Of a DNA stretch of 64,000 bases, positions 27,819 through 36,067 are shown one piece after another. The stretch spans positions 85,363-149,362 of the forward strand of contig JAFMBH010000002.1 of assembly GCA_017858735.1 (NCBI GenBank). The letters are read 5' to 3'. Position 1 is the first letter of the stretch; the number at the start of each line of letters is the position of its first letter. The stretch is from Bacteroidota bacterium. GTDB taxonomy: Bacteria > Bacteroidota > Bacteroidia > Chitinophagales > Saprospiraceae. Below the pieces are notes generated by a model. It did no database searches and had not been told where the DNA came from. It saw only the letters and a list, made by a program, of their open reading frames with translations. The translations under genes were made by a program, and so were the position numbers.

Positions 27819-28703
27819 TTAATCGTGGAATCTATTTAAACATTTTTGTAGAGCAGCGCGCCAATGTGGAATGTCCAATCCGAAAACTTCCTTGAAATGT
27901 GACTTATCCATAGCACTAAACGGTGGTCGCGGTGCAGGTAGGGGAAAAGAGGTAGTCCTAACGGGAGTGATTTTAGTCGAATGCCCACGGAATTGCATGA
28001 TAGATAGTGCAAAGTCATACCAGCTGCATATACCCTCGTTCGAGTAATTAAATATGCCTTTTGCTTCTCCGGCTTTTCCGTTGTCTATAATGGTTAATAG
28101 CATATTTGCTAAATCATAGACCCAGGTTGGAGAACCAATCTGATCAAAAACAACGTTAATTTCCTCTCTTTCTTTGCCCAATCGATCCATCGTTTTCACA
28201 AAGTTTTTACCATGTTCTCCGTAAACCCAGGAAGTACGGAAAATTAAATAGTCTGAGCTGTTTTGTTTTACCGCCTCTTCGCCCGCTAATTTAGATCTGG
28301 CATAAACTCCTTTGGGTTGAGGCAAATCCTTTTCTGTAAAAGGCGTGTTTTGTAAACTATGGTAAACGTAATCTGATGAAATGTAGATAAACTTCGTATT
28401 TTTTAAGGATAAATATTGTGCCAAATGCTTTACCGACATGGCATTCACCTGAAAACATAATTTTACATCCTTTTCAGCCTGATCTACTGCCGTATAAGCT
28501 GCAGCATGGATATAATAATCATAATGAGTTCCTAATAATTCATTAGGCCAGGCTATTTCTACACCTTTCGTCCCTATTTGTGATAAATCGAGTTGGTATC
28601 TATCCAGAAAATCAATCTTAAGATCAGGAAAATGAAGGGAAGCTTCTTGTAAAGCTTTTCCTAACTGTCCGTTTGATCCACTTACTAAGACTGATTTTCT
28701 CAT
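27819..28703 (-). CDS. rfbD: dTDP-4-dehydrorhamnose reductase
   Basis: 294 residues. Extended SDR with GSNGQLGKAL near residue 8, the catalytic YARSKLAGE motif and the substrate blocks FRTSWVYG and RPPFSAMDKS. It makes dTDP-L-rhamnose from dTDP-4-keto-L-rhamnose, the final step for a surface-polysaccharide precursor. Its start overlaps the rfbC stop by ATGA. The upstream genes rfbA and rfbB are not in the window. Confidence 0.94.
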   Translation of the reverse strand: MRKSVLVSGSNGQLGKALQEASLHFPDLKIDFLDRYQLDLSQIGTKGVEIAWPNELLGTHYDYYIHAAAYTAVDQAEKDVKLCFQVNAMSVKHLAQYLSLKNTKFIYISSDYVYHSLQNTPFTEKDLPQPKGVYARSKLAGEEAVKQNSSDYLIFRTSWVYGEHGKNFVKTMDRLGKEREEINVVFDQIGSPTWVYDLANMLLTIIDNGKAGEAKGIFNYSNEGICSWYDFALSIMQFRGHSTKITPVRTTSFPLPAPRPPFSAMDKSHFKEVFGLDIPHWRAALQKCLNRFHD

Positions 28704-29263
28704 GGGATAAAAGGTATTTCAGAAGAGGAATGTTTCCCTAAAAGGGGAAGTATAGTATCCTTTTCAGATAAAATAAGCTGCGAAGCGGAAAAACTCCAGT
28801 CGATTTTCAATTCCGGGTCATTATATCTTATGCCCGCTTCCGCATTTTTATGATAATAAGTATCGCATTTGTATAAAATATCAGCAGTAGGACTCAGCGT
28901 TAAAAATCCATGAGCAAACCCTTTGGGAATATATAATTGTCTGTGATTCTCTTCACTAAGAACAACACTGTATGACCTTCCGAAGAAGGGTGAATTTTCT
29001 CTCAAGTCAACGGCTACATCTAAAATTTCTCCCCTTAATACGCGAATTAATTTAGATTGAGAAAATTCACCTGTCTGATAATGCAATCCACGAAGGACAC
29101 CCTGGGTAGATCTTGATTGATTGTCTTGAACAAAAGCAGTATGAATTCCTTGTTTTCTTAAAAAATCATCGCGAAAAGCTTCAAAGAAATATCCTCTGTC
29201 GTCAGGATAAACAGTGGGTTCGAAAAGCAAAAGTCCGGCAATAGGCGTTTCAAAACACTTCAT
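28700..29263 (-). CDS. rfbC: dTDP-4-dehydrorhamnose 3,5-epimerase
   Basis: 187 residues from the ATG at 29263. The longer ORF-track start at 29407 runs into der and has an unlikely N terminus. The cupin blocks are intact: FFEAFRDDFL, VLRGLHYQTG with the catalytic His, RGEILDVAVDLR, and IPKGFAHGFLTL. It epimerises C3 and C5 of the 4-keto sugar before RfbD acts. Begins 19 bp after der on the same strand. Confidence 0.94.
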   Translation of the reverse strand: MKCFETPIAGLLLFEPTVYPDDRGYFFEAFRDDFLRKQGIHTAFVQDNQSRSTQGVLRGLHYQTGEFSQSKLIRVLRGEILDVAVDLRENSPFFGRSYSVVLSEENHRQLYIPKGFAHGFLTLSPTADILYKCDTYYHKNAEAGIRYNDPELKIDWSFSASQLILSEKDTILPLLGKHSSSEIPFIP

Positions 29264-29282
29264 AATATTAAAAAGGGCACCC

Positions 29283-30584
29283 TTATTTTTGTCTGAACAA
29301 TATGTGAATGGGAACGCCGGTAAAATTAAAATGTTTACGCATTTGATTTTCCAGAAAATTCCGATAATGGTCTTTAATATGTGTAGGGTGGTTACAGAAA
29401 AACACAAAAGAAGGGTTCCTCGTTGGCAGCTGAGTGATATATTTTATTTTAATATATTTTCCTCTATGTGCTGGCGGAGGCATATTTTCTATAATAGGTA
29501 AAAGGGTGTCGTTTAATTCTGACGTCTTTATCTTGCGTGATCTATTTTCATAGACAGATAACGCGGCTTCGAGCCCTTGAAAAATTCTTACTTTTTCAGT
29601 AGCCGAAATAAACAGAATAGGAACGTCGGTAAAAGGAGCGATTCTTTCACGAATTTCTTTTTCCAAATCACGGGAAGTATTCGTCTCTTTATTTATTAAA
29701 TCCCATTTATTAATGAGGATGACAATACCTTTTTGTCTTTTTTGAGCCAGGGCAAAGATATTAACATCTTGCGATTCCATACCTAAGGTGGCGTCAACCA
29801 ATAAGATACAGACATCACATTCTTCCATTGCTTTAATAGCGCGCATAACTGAATAAAATTCAAGGTCTTCATGTACCTTTCCTTTTTTTCTTATACCTGC
29901 AGTGTCAATGAGAATAAATTCCTTACCAAATTTCTTGTAATGACTATCTATGGCATCACGGGTAGTTCCGGCAATTTCAGTAACAATATTTCTATCTTCT
30001 CCCAAAAAAGCATTGGTTAGCGAAGATTTTCCTGCATTTGGCTGACCGACAATAGCAAAACGGGGAATCTCGTCTGTGGGTGCTTCCTCTTCATGAATAT
30101 GCTCCACCACGGCATCCAGGATTTCCCCCGTTCCCGAACCTGTGATGGAAGAAAGGAAGAAGACATTTTCGAAACCAAGGGCATAAAATTCATTAGCCTC
30201 TAACAAACGGGTGCCATTATCGACTTTATTAATGGCCAGAAAAACAGGTTTGTCTGTTCTTCGCAACATATCAGCTACCTCATCATCAAGGTCAGTAATA
30301 CCGGTAGTTACGTCAACCATAAAAATGATGGCTGCAGCTTCGTCGATAGCAATTTTTACTTGCGTTCTGATGGCCGATTCAAAAATATCCTGGGAATGCT
30401 TAACAAATCCGCCAGTATCAACGACGGTAAAATTTTTACCGTTCCAGTAACTTGGACCATATTGTCTGTCTCTGGTTACGCCTGAAACGTTATCAATAAT
30501 GGCTTTTCTCTCACCAATTAAACGATTGTATAGGGTTGATTTTCCTACATTGGGTCGGCCAACAATGGCCACTATATTATTCAT
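29283..30584 (-). CDS. der: ribosome-assembly GTPase Der (EngA)
   Basis: 433 residues, two tandem GTPase domains: the first with [14 protein letters not shown] and NKVD, the second with [17 protein letters not shown] and NKWD, followed by the KH-like C-terminal domain. The double-G layout is unique to Der, which acts in assembly of the 50S subunit. It lies 53 bp downstream of era. Confidence 0.97.
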   Translation of the reverse strand: MNNIVAIVGRPNVGKSTLYNRLIGERKAIIDNVSGVTRDRQYGPSYWNGKNFTVVDTGGFVKHSQDIFESAIRTQVKIAIDEAAAIIFMVDVTTGITDLDDEVADMLRRTDKPVFLAINKVDNGTRLLEANEFYALGFENVFFLSSITGSGTGEILDAVVEHIHEEEAPTDEIPRFAIVGQPNAGKSSLTNAFLGEDRNIVTEIAGTTRDAIDSHYKKFGKEFILIDTAGIRKKGKVHEDLEFYSVMRAIKAMEECDVCILLVDATLGMESQDVNIFALAQKRQKGIVILINKWDLINKETNTSRDLEKEIRERIAPFTDVPILFISATEKVRIFQGLEAALSVYENRSRKIKTSELNDTLLPIIENMPPPAHRGKYIKIKYITQLPTRNPSFVFFCNHPTHIKDHYRNFLENQMRKHFNFTGVPIHILFRQK

Positions 30585-30637
30585 GTTTGACTTTTCAAAA
30601 ACTAAATGAAAGGGTAAAAATACGTATTATACCCCAA

Positions 30638-31534
30638 TTATCCTTCATATCCGAACTGCTTTAATGAGTGTTCATCATCGCGCCAATTCTCTCTTATTTT
30701 AACGAACAGCTCTAAATAAACTTTAGAGGCTAAAAACTTTTCAATATCCATTCTCGATGCCTCACCCAATGCCTTTAAGGAACTTCCCCCCCGACCAATT
30801 AAAATGGGTTTCTGGCTTTTTCGGGAAGCAAAAATGGTGGCTTGTATCATTACAATGGGTTTTCCCGAGGTGGTTACGTCTTCTTTGAAAGACTCCACCC
30901 GAACTTCCACAGAATAAGGTATTTCTTGCTTGTATTGAAGTAAAATTTTCTCGCGTATAATCTCTGCCACAAAAAATCGCTCATTTCTATCGGTTAGTTG
31001 ATCAGCGGGGTAATATTCAGGACCTTCAGGAAGATTTTCCTTGATAAAAGTCAATAAATCTTCCGTTTGGGTTTGCCTGAGGGCAGAAACGGCGAAAAAA
31101 TGAGCATTGGGAAATATATTTCTCTTCCTCTCAATCCAGCCCAAAATTTCATCGCGGGTGAGTAAATCTATTTTATTTAAAACTAAAACTAAGGGGATTT
31201 CTAAGGTATTTAATGATTCATGAAGTGCCTCCAAACTATTGTCAGGTTCTGAAAACTCTGATACCCAAACCAATAAATCAGCATCCTCAAAACTTCCCCG
31301 GACAGAACTGTTCATTGTTTTTTGCATCCTGTAGGCAGGATTATCAATGAAACCAGGGGTATCAGAAAAAATGAGTTGGAAATTTTCACCACTTAAAATG
31401 CCTAATATTCTGTGTCTTGTCGTTTGGGGTTTAGGTGTAATGATGGACATCTTTTCTCCCACTAAGGCATTCATTAGTGTTGATTTACCCACATTGGGTT
31501 TACCAATAATATTTACAAAACCGCTTTTGAACAT
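30638..31534 (-). CDS. era: GTPase Era
   Basis: 298 residues. G1 GKPNVGKST, G3 DTPGFI, G4 NKID, then a C-terminal KH domain with GRGGSSLKALG that binds the 3' end of 16S rRNA. Required for 30S maturation. The era-der pair, here with a 53-bp gap, is a common arrangement. Confidence 0.97.
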   Translation of the reverse strand: MFKSGFVNIIGKPNVGKSTLMNALVGEKMSIITPKPQTTRHRILGILSGENFQLIFSDTPGFIDNPAYRMQKTMNSSVRGSFEDADLLVWVSEFSEPDNSLEALHESLNTLEIPLVLVLNKIDLLTRDEILGWIERKRNIFPNAHFFAVSALRQTQTEDLLTFIKENLPEGPEYYPADQLTDRNERFFVAEIIREKILLQYKQEIPYSVEVRVESFKEDVTTSGKPIVMIQATIFASRKSQKPILIGRGGSSLKALGEASRMDIEKFLASKVYLELFVKIRENWRDDEHSLKQFGYEG

Positions 31535-31567
31535 TCTGCAAAGGTAATCATTCGAATAACTTTAAAC

Positions 31568-32155
31568 CTACATTGAGGGTAAAGATTTTATGGAACCTTC
31601 AATTCGCTCCTCCAGTAATTTGAAAATATAGGGTGGTTTGAATATTCGCCAGTTGAAAGTATTATAATCGGAACCCATAAAAAACAGGTGATGAATGCGC
31701 GCATCCTTGAAATCGTTGTAAACATGTTTCGGCAGATTCAATAAGGCTACCCAACCTCCTTCCTCTGATACTTCTTCTACCCATTCCTGATAATAATCGT
31801 CATCGCCACTGTGAAACGTTAATATATTTTCTCCTATGAGTATATAATGTACAATGCCCAACGCTAACATTTTATCAATAACAGTCCTTTTTAAAACCTG
31901 ACAATCTTCCTCGATACAATCATTCCATTCACCTAAAAATTCAATGATGGTAAATTTTAAATCGTAATCAACCCATAAGATTTTAAGGTATAAGGTCTCC
32001 GAACCCATATCATCCCACTGCGGGTGAATTAGATAATTATAGATTTTATTATCATAATAAAATTCATTATAAGTTGTGTTAAAAAAAGGCGACCTTTCGT
32101 CTTTCGATGCAGAGTAATCGTCAATCCATTTGAAAAAAGGTTCAATATCATGCAT
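31568..32155 (-). CDS. conserved hypothetical protein
   Basis: 195 residues, acidic and rich in aromatic residues (FYYDNKIYNYLIHPQWDD, WRIFKPPYIFKLLEE), with no signal peptide or membrane segment, so likely cytoplasmic. No family recognised. Same strand as era, 33 bp upstream of it, so it may be the first gene of the era-der-rfbC-rfbD run. Divergent from the kinase gene at 32202. Confidence 0.75.
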   Translation of the reverse strand: MHDIEPFFKWIDDYSASKDERSPFFNTTYNEFYYDNKIYNYLIHPQWDDMGSETLYLKILWVDYDLKFTIIEFLGEWNDCIEEDCQVLKRTVIDKMLALGIVHYILIGENILTFHSGDDDYYQEWVEEVSEEGGWVALLNLPKHVYNDFKDARIHHLFFMGSDYNTFNWRIFKPPYIFKLLEERIEGSIKSLPSM

Positions 32156-32201
32156 ATCTTTAGGTATTTAATTTTTGAAAATCTCCCTAATATCGATAAA
32201 A

Positions 32202-32717
32202 ATGATAAAAATTATAATCACTGGGCCAGAATCAACGGGAAAATCAACGCTGGCTAAAAGTCTATCTAACTACCTTAAGGAACCTTTTGTTCCAGAATTC
32301 TCGCGTTATTTTATACCTGCTTTGAAAGAATCATATACAGCAGCGAATCTGGTGGACATAGCTCTGGGGCAGCTTTATTGGCATCAATTATATAAGTCAA
32401 ATGCTAACAAAGTACTCCTTTGTGATACTGGCGTGGAAGCGATAGATATTTGGTTTCAATATCGTTTTGGTGACATCGATGCCCAGATACGGGAGCTTTT
32501 CACTGCCGATGAGGATTGTTTTTATTTGTTATGTAAACCAGATATTTCCTGGGTGGATGATCCTTTACGTGAGACACCTCATCAAAGACCTCAAATATTT
32601 GATTCTTTTGTATCTCTTTTAAATCAATTCGGGAAAAATTACTATATCATTGAAGGCCAACACGAAGAGGATAGATTTCGCTGTGCTTTGGATCATTTAA
32701 AGAAAATATTACCATAA
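32202..32717 (+). CDS. NadR-like P-loop kinase
   Basis: 171 residues from the ATG at 32202; the ORF-track start at 32175 is a TTG and adds only a weak extension. Walker A is ITGPESTGKST, the form found in the ribosylnicotinamide kinase domain of NadR, followed by FVPEFSRYF and CDTGVEAIDIW. Only the kinase part is present, not the NMN adenylyltransferase domain. Likely phosphorylates a nucleoside-like vitamin precursor. It ends 25 bp before the -7 box of the TPP riboswitch transcript, so it is near but not controlled by it. Confidence 0.8.
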   Translation: MIKIIITGPESTGKSTLAKSLSNYLKEPFVPEFSRYFIPALKESYTAANLVDIALGQLYWHQLYKSNANKVLLCDTGVEAIDIWFQYRFGDIDAQIRELFTADEDCFYLLCKPDISWVDDPLRETPHQRPQIFDSFVSLLNQFGKNYYIIEGQHEEDRFRCALDHLKKILP

Positions 32718-32742
32718 TTATTTTTTTAATCCTCTTTTTTTA

Positions 32743-32750
32743 TACATTTG
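32743..32750 (+). promoter_or_regulatory. -7 box for TPP-riboswitch transcript
   Basis: TACATTTG matches the Bacteroidota -7 consensus TAnnTTTG. It ends 6 bp before the first base of the riboswitch P1 stem, which fits a transcript starting almost at the aptamer. A clear TTTG -33 box is not seen. Confidence 0.6.
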
Positions 32751-32756
32751 CATTCT

Positions 32757-32836
32757 CTCATTTGGGGTGCTACCATTTTGGTACGCTGAGATTATACCCA
32801 TTGAACCTGGCCGGGTAATTCCGGAAAGGAAAATGA
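32757..32836 (+). promoter_or_regulatory. TPP (thiamine pyrophosphate) riboswitch aptamer
   Basis: Contains the THI-box elements in order: GGGGTGC, GCTGAGA, ACCC...TGAACCTG, and GGGTAATTCCGGAAAGGAAA. The P1 stem is CTCATTT/AAATGAG, perfectly paired. It lies 79 bp upstream of the receptor gene, so thiamine pyrophosphate should control uptake of thiamine or a related compound by that receptor. Confidence 0.95.
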
Positions 32837-32888
32837 GCATCGTTCGCGGTGCCTGCTGAACGAACTTTCCGAACCCCAATGGATCGTT
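32837..32888 (+). promoter_or_regulatory. predicted riboswitch expression platform
   Basis: CTTTCCG (32865-32871) is the exact complement of CGGAAAG inside the aptamer (32822-32828), and ACCCCAA (32873-32879) is the exact complement of TTGGGGT at the aptamer's 5' side (32762-32768). A small hairpin CGTTC/GAACG (32841-32862) sits between. The layout suits a switch between aptamer and anti-aptamer folds. No classical U-tract terminator is present. Confidence 0.6.
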
Positions 32889-32915
32889 ATTTTTAATTTT
32901 AATATTTTATTAAAA

Positions 32916-35330
32916 ATGAAGATTCTATTTTCTATTTACCTTACGCTGGGTTTTTCCTTTTATTTATTTTCTCAAGGTTCTGTCGCTGGAAATATTAGAG
33001 ATGAAAATGGAAATCCCATGGAAGGGGTGTCTATTTCTTTAGAAAATGTCTCATTTGGCGTTGCATCCAATAGCAAAGGCGATTTTTTAATTGACAAAAT
33101 CCCTTTTGGTGATTATACGATAGTAATTTCTGCTATCGGTTATACTACCTATAAGGAAAAATTGAGGTTGACTGAAAAGCCGATAAACCTTCGGGTAGCG
33201 CTATCTCCTGAGAGCTATTTGCTCAATGAAATTGGTATAGTTAGCACGCGCGCGACAAACGAAACCCCCGTGGCTTATCAGTCTATTTCAGCGGAAGATA
33301 TAAAAGATCATAATCAAGGTCAGGATTTACCCTATCTTCTGCGATTTACCCCGTCGCTGGTAGTTAATTCAGATGCAGGTGCGGGGATTGGCTACACGGG
33401 CATGAGAATCAGAGGTGCTGATATTACCAGGATCAATGTTACCCTAAACGGTATTCCAGTGAATGATGCAGAATCGCATGGTGTATTTTGGGTGAATATG
33501 CCCGATTTGGCCAGCTCTATCTCCGATTTGCAAATACAACGGGGAGTGGGTACTTCTACAAATGGTAGTGGGGCTTTTGGTGCCTCTATTCATTTGAATA
33601 CCAAAGTAAATAGTGAAAAAGCTTATGTTTCTTCTCATCAATCTTTTGGCTCATTTAATTCCTGGAAAAGAAACCTTAAGCTGGGTACCGGAAATATGGG
33701 TAATGGTTTTTCATTTGATGCCAGATTGTCGAAAATTTCTTCGGACGGTTACATTGACAGGGCCAAAGCTGATTTAAATAGCTATTCCTTGTTTGGAACC
33801 TGGAAACAAAATAATTCAGTAATGAGGTTCTCTATTATTGACGGAAGTGAAAGGACCTATCAGGCATGGAATGGTGTTCCGCTCTCCCTGGAAGCTGATT
33901 GGAATACCAGGACATTTAATTCTGCCGGAGCAGAAAGACAGGGTTCTCCTCATCCCGATGAGATTGATAACTACCGCCAAACGCATTATCAATGGCATTA
34001 CGATAGATTATGGTCATCTAAATTTAGCTCCAATATTGCTTTACATTATACAAAAGGCAGGGGCTATTTTGAGCAATTTCGAAGTAATCAAAATGCATCC
34101 GATTACTCTTTTTCTCTACCTCAGGGTATAGATCCTTCAACCAATATTGATGTGATCCGTCGTCGCTGGCTCGATAATGATTTCTATGGTGGTATTTTCT
34201 CGGTTACCTATAAAGATACTAAAATGCAATCCGTTTTTGGAGGCGCAGTGCATAATTATGAAGGTCAGCATTTTGGAGAACTCACCTGGGCATCCATAGC
34301 TGGTAGTACATTTCCTGACCATAGGTATTACGATAATTTGGCAACAAAATTTGAGGCAAATGCTTACTGGAAAAATAATATTGAGATTTTACCCAATGTT
34401 TCCGCCTGGACTGACTTTCAACTTCGACACATTAATTATGAATTCGAAGGATTTAATGACTCGGGTCTGCGTATTCCCTCCGTTGAAAAATTAACTTTTT
34501 TTAATCCTAAAGCAGGTCTGTTCTGGGAATTTAAACCAAATTACAATCTGTTTATTTCCTACGCTATTGCAAATAGAGAACCAAACAGAGACGATTATGT
34601 AGATAATTTAAAGTCATTCAGACCAAAAGCTGAAAATTTACAAGACATAGAATTGGGTTTTCGGGCCTCAAACAAGGCCTTTCAATGGGAAGTAAATGGC
34701 TTTTACATGAAATATAAGAACCAATTGGTACAAACAGGAAGGCTAAATGATGTAGGTGCATATATCAGGGAAAATATGCCTGATGCTTATCGTATTGGGG
34801 TTGAATGGCAAGCCGGCTGGCAAATAAACTCAGTGCTTGAAATAAAATCTAATCTGGCAGTGAGTGCGAATAAAATAGGTTCTTATACCGCTTTTATTGA
34901 CGATTATGACGCAAATTGGGAATGGCAGGGGCAGGTGGCTTTACCATTTACCGGCACAGATATTGCTTTTTCGCCAGGAATCATCGCAGAGGCAGAGGTT
35001 AAATGGTCACTTTTTTCTCAGCTCCCTTTCTTTTTGGAAAATCCATTGGAGGTCATTTGGAATGCTAAATACGTAAGCCGGCAGTATTTAGATAATACAG
35101 GGAATAATCAAAACGTAATTCCATCTTTCTTTATTAATGATGCCTCCGTCAGATTTCAGTTAAAGAAGAATATAACCATTTCTGGAAATATTTTCAATGT
35201 GTTAAATCATCGTTATTTTAGTAATGGCTGGGTGTACAGCAGTTTCCTGAATGGTAAATTGCAAAGCGATATTGGCGTATATCCACAAGCGGGAAGACAT
35301 TTTTTCGTTGGTTTTGAATTTGGATTTTAA
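32916..35330 (+). CDS. TonB-dependent outer-membrane receptor, thiamine-regulated
   Basis: 804 residues. Signal peptide (1-19), CarboxypepD_reg-like domain (about 22-105, GNIRDENGNPMEGVSISLENV), plug domain (about 115-225, GMRIRGADITRINVTLNGIP) and a 22-strand beta-barrel to the C-terminal aromatic ending FFVGFEFGF. It would bring a large or scarce solute into the periplasm using TonB energy. The upstream TPP riboswitch makes thiamine or a thiamine precursor the likely cargo; the barrel itself does not show this. Confidence 0.9.
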   Translation: MKILFSIYLTLGFSFYLFSQGSVAGNIRDENGNPMEGVSISLENVSFGVASNSKGDFLIDKIPFGDYTIVISAIGYTTYKEKLRLTEKPINLRVALSPESYLLNEIGIVSTRATNETPVAYQSISAEDIKDHNQGQDLPYLLRFTPSLVVNSDAGAGIGYTGMRIRGADITRINVTLNGIPVNDAESHGVFWVNMPDLASSISDLQIQRGVGTSTNGSGAFGASIHLNTKVNSEKAYVSSHQSFGSFNSWKRNLKLGTGNMGNGFSFDARLSKISSDGYIDRAKADLNSYSLFGTWKQNNSVMRFSIIDGSERTYQAWNGVPLSLEADWNTRTFNSAGAERQGSPHPDEIDNYRQTHYQWHYDRLWSSKFSSNIALHYTKGRGYFEQFRSNQNASDYSFSLPQGIDPSTNIDVIRRRWLDNDFYGGIFSVTYKDTKMQSVFGGAVHNYEGQHFGELTWASIAGSTFPDHRYYDNLATKFEANAYWKNNIEILPNVSAWTDFQLRHINYEFEGFNDSGLRIPSVEKLTFFNPKAGLFWEFKPNYNLFISYAIANREPNRDDYVDNLKSFRPKAENLQDIELGFRASNKAFQWEVNGFYMKYKNQLVQTGRLNDVGAYIRENMPDAYRIGVEWQAGWQINSVLEIKSNLAVSANKIGSYTAFIDDYDANWEWQGQVALPFTGTDIAFSPGIIAEAEVKWSLFSQLPFFLENPLEVIWNAKYVSRQYLDNTGNNQNVIPSFFINDASVRFQLKKNITISGNIFNVLNHRYFSNGWVYSSFLNGKLQSDIGVYPQAGRHFFVGFEFGF

Positions 35331-35927
35331 TTAAAAATTTACCGTAAATCCAAATCTGAAGGTGAAAGGTGAAATAACATAAAGATTAGATTCCGGCGTC
35401 TGCAGGTTGTACAAGGCAACAATTTCAAATTTAGTGTTGCCTTGTCCACTGCTATAGCCACCACCTACATAGACATTGTTTTGTTGCAACCTGTCGGCGT
35501 ATAATTTCACACCGTCAAAAGAAACAAAGGCTTGATTAGCTATTTCATATTCTGCATGAGCAAAGATGGCAGAGATAACTTTTACCCGGGTGAATGCACC
35601 CACCCCCCAATTTACAGGTGTTATCTTGTTAATGAAAGAACGTCCTGAATATCTCGACGCAAGAAAACTAACTCTGGGACCCACGCTCCATCTGGGTAAA
35701 ATCTTGTATCCAACCATTGGACTCGCCCCAAGTTGTAGCACGTTTAGGCCGGATTGTCCTGAAAAACCTAAATTTAATCCCCCGCCATACCAGATTTTTG
35801 TGGACACAACACTAGGTTCTTTCGTAGGTTGTTTTTGATACTTTAAGCCAGAACTTGCCTGTCCGATTACATCCGATAATTTTAAAACAAAAATTATTCC
35901 AATAAATAAACATTTTGTAGCATTCAT
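35331..35927 (-). CDS. outer-membrane beta-barrel protein, unknown function
   Basis: 198 residues with a signal peptide (1-22, before QASSGLKYQ). Alternating polar and aromatic strands with Gly-rich turns (SVGPRVSFLASRY, NNVYVGGGYSSG) and a C-terminal Phe (FRFGFTVNF) point to an eight-strand type outer-membrane barrel. No specific function is evident. It is convergent with the receptor gene with no gap. Confidence 0.75.
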   Translation of the reverse strand: MNATKCLFIGIIFVLKLSDVIGQASSGLKYQKQPTKEPSVVSTKIWYGGGLNLGFSGQSGLNVLQLGASPMVGYKILPRWSVGPRVSFLASRYSGRSFINKITPVNWGVGAFTRVKVISAIFAHAEYEIANQAFVSFDGVKLYADRLQQNNVYVGGGYSSGQGNTKFEIVALYNLQTPESNLYVISPFTFRFGFTVNF

Positions 35928-36067
35928 GTTGTTTGGTTTACTTTTCTTTTAGTCGTTGATTAAGTCTAATTCCAAAAAAGACTGTAATTTACACCTTCAA
36001 TTGAAAAAACAGAAAGGAATAAATTTTATGGTCTGTCGTTATTATCCCATGACACAATATTAATGCA

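Noticed and set aside
29264-29407. Longer N terminus for the RfbC epimerase
   Set aside because: It lies within der and gives a hydrophobic lead that is not part of this cytoplasmic cupin.
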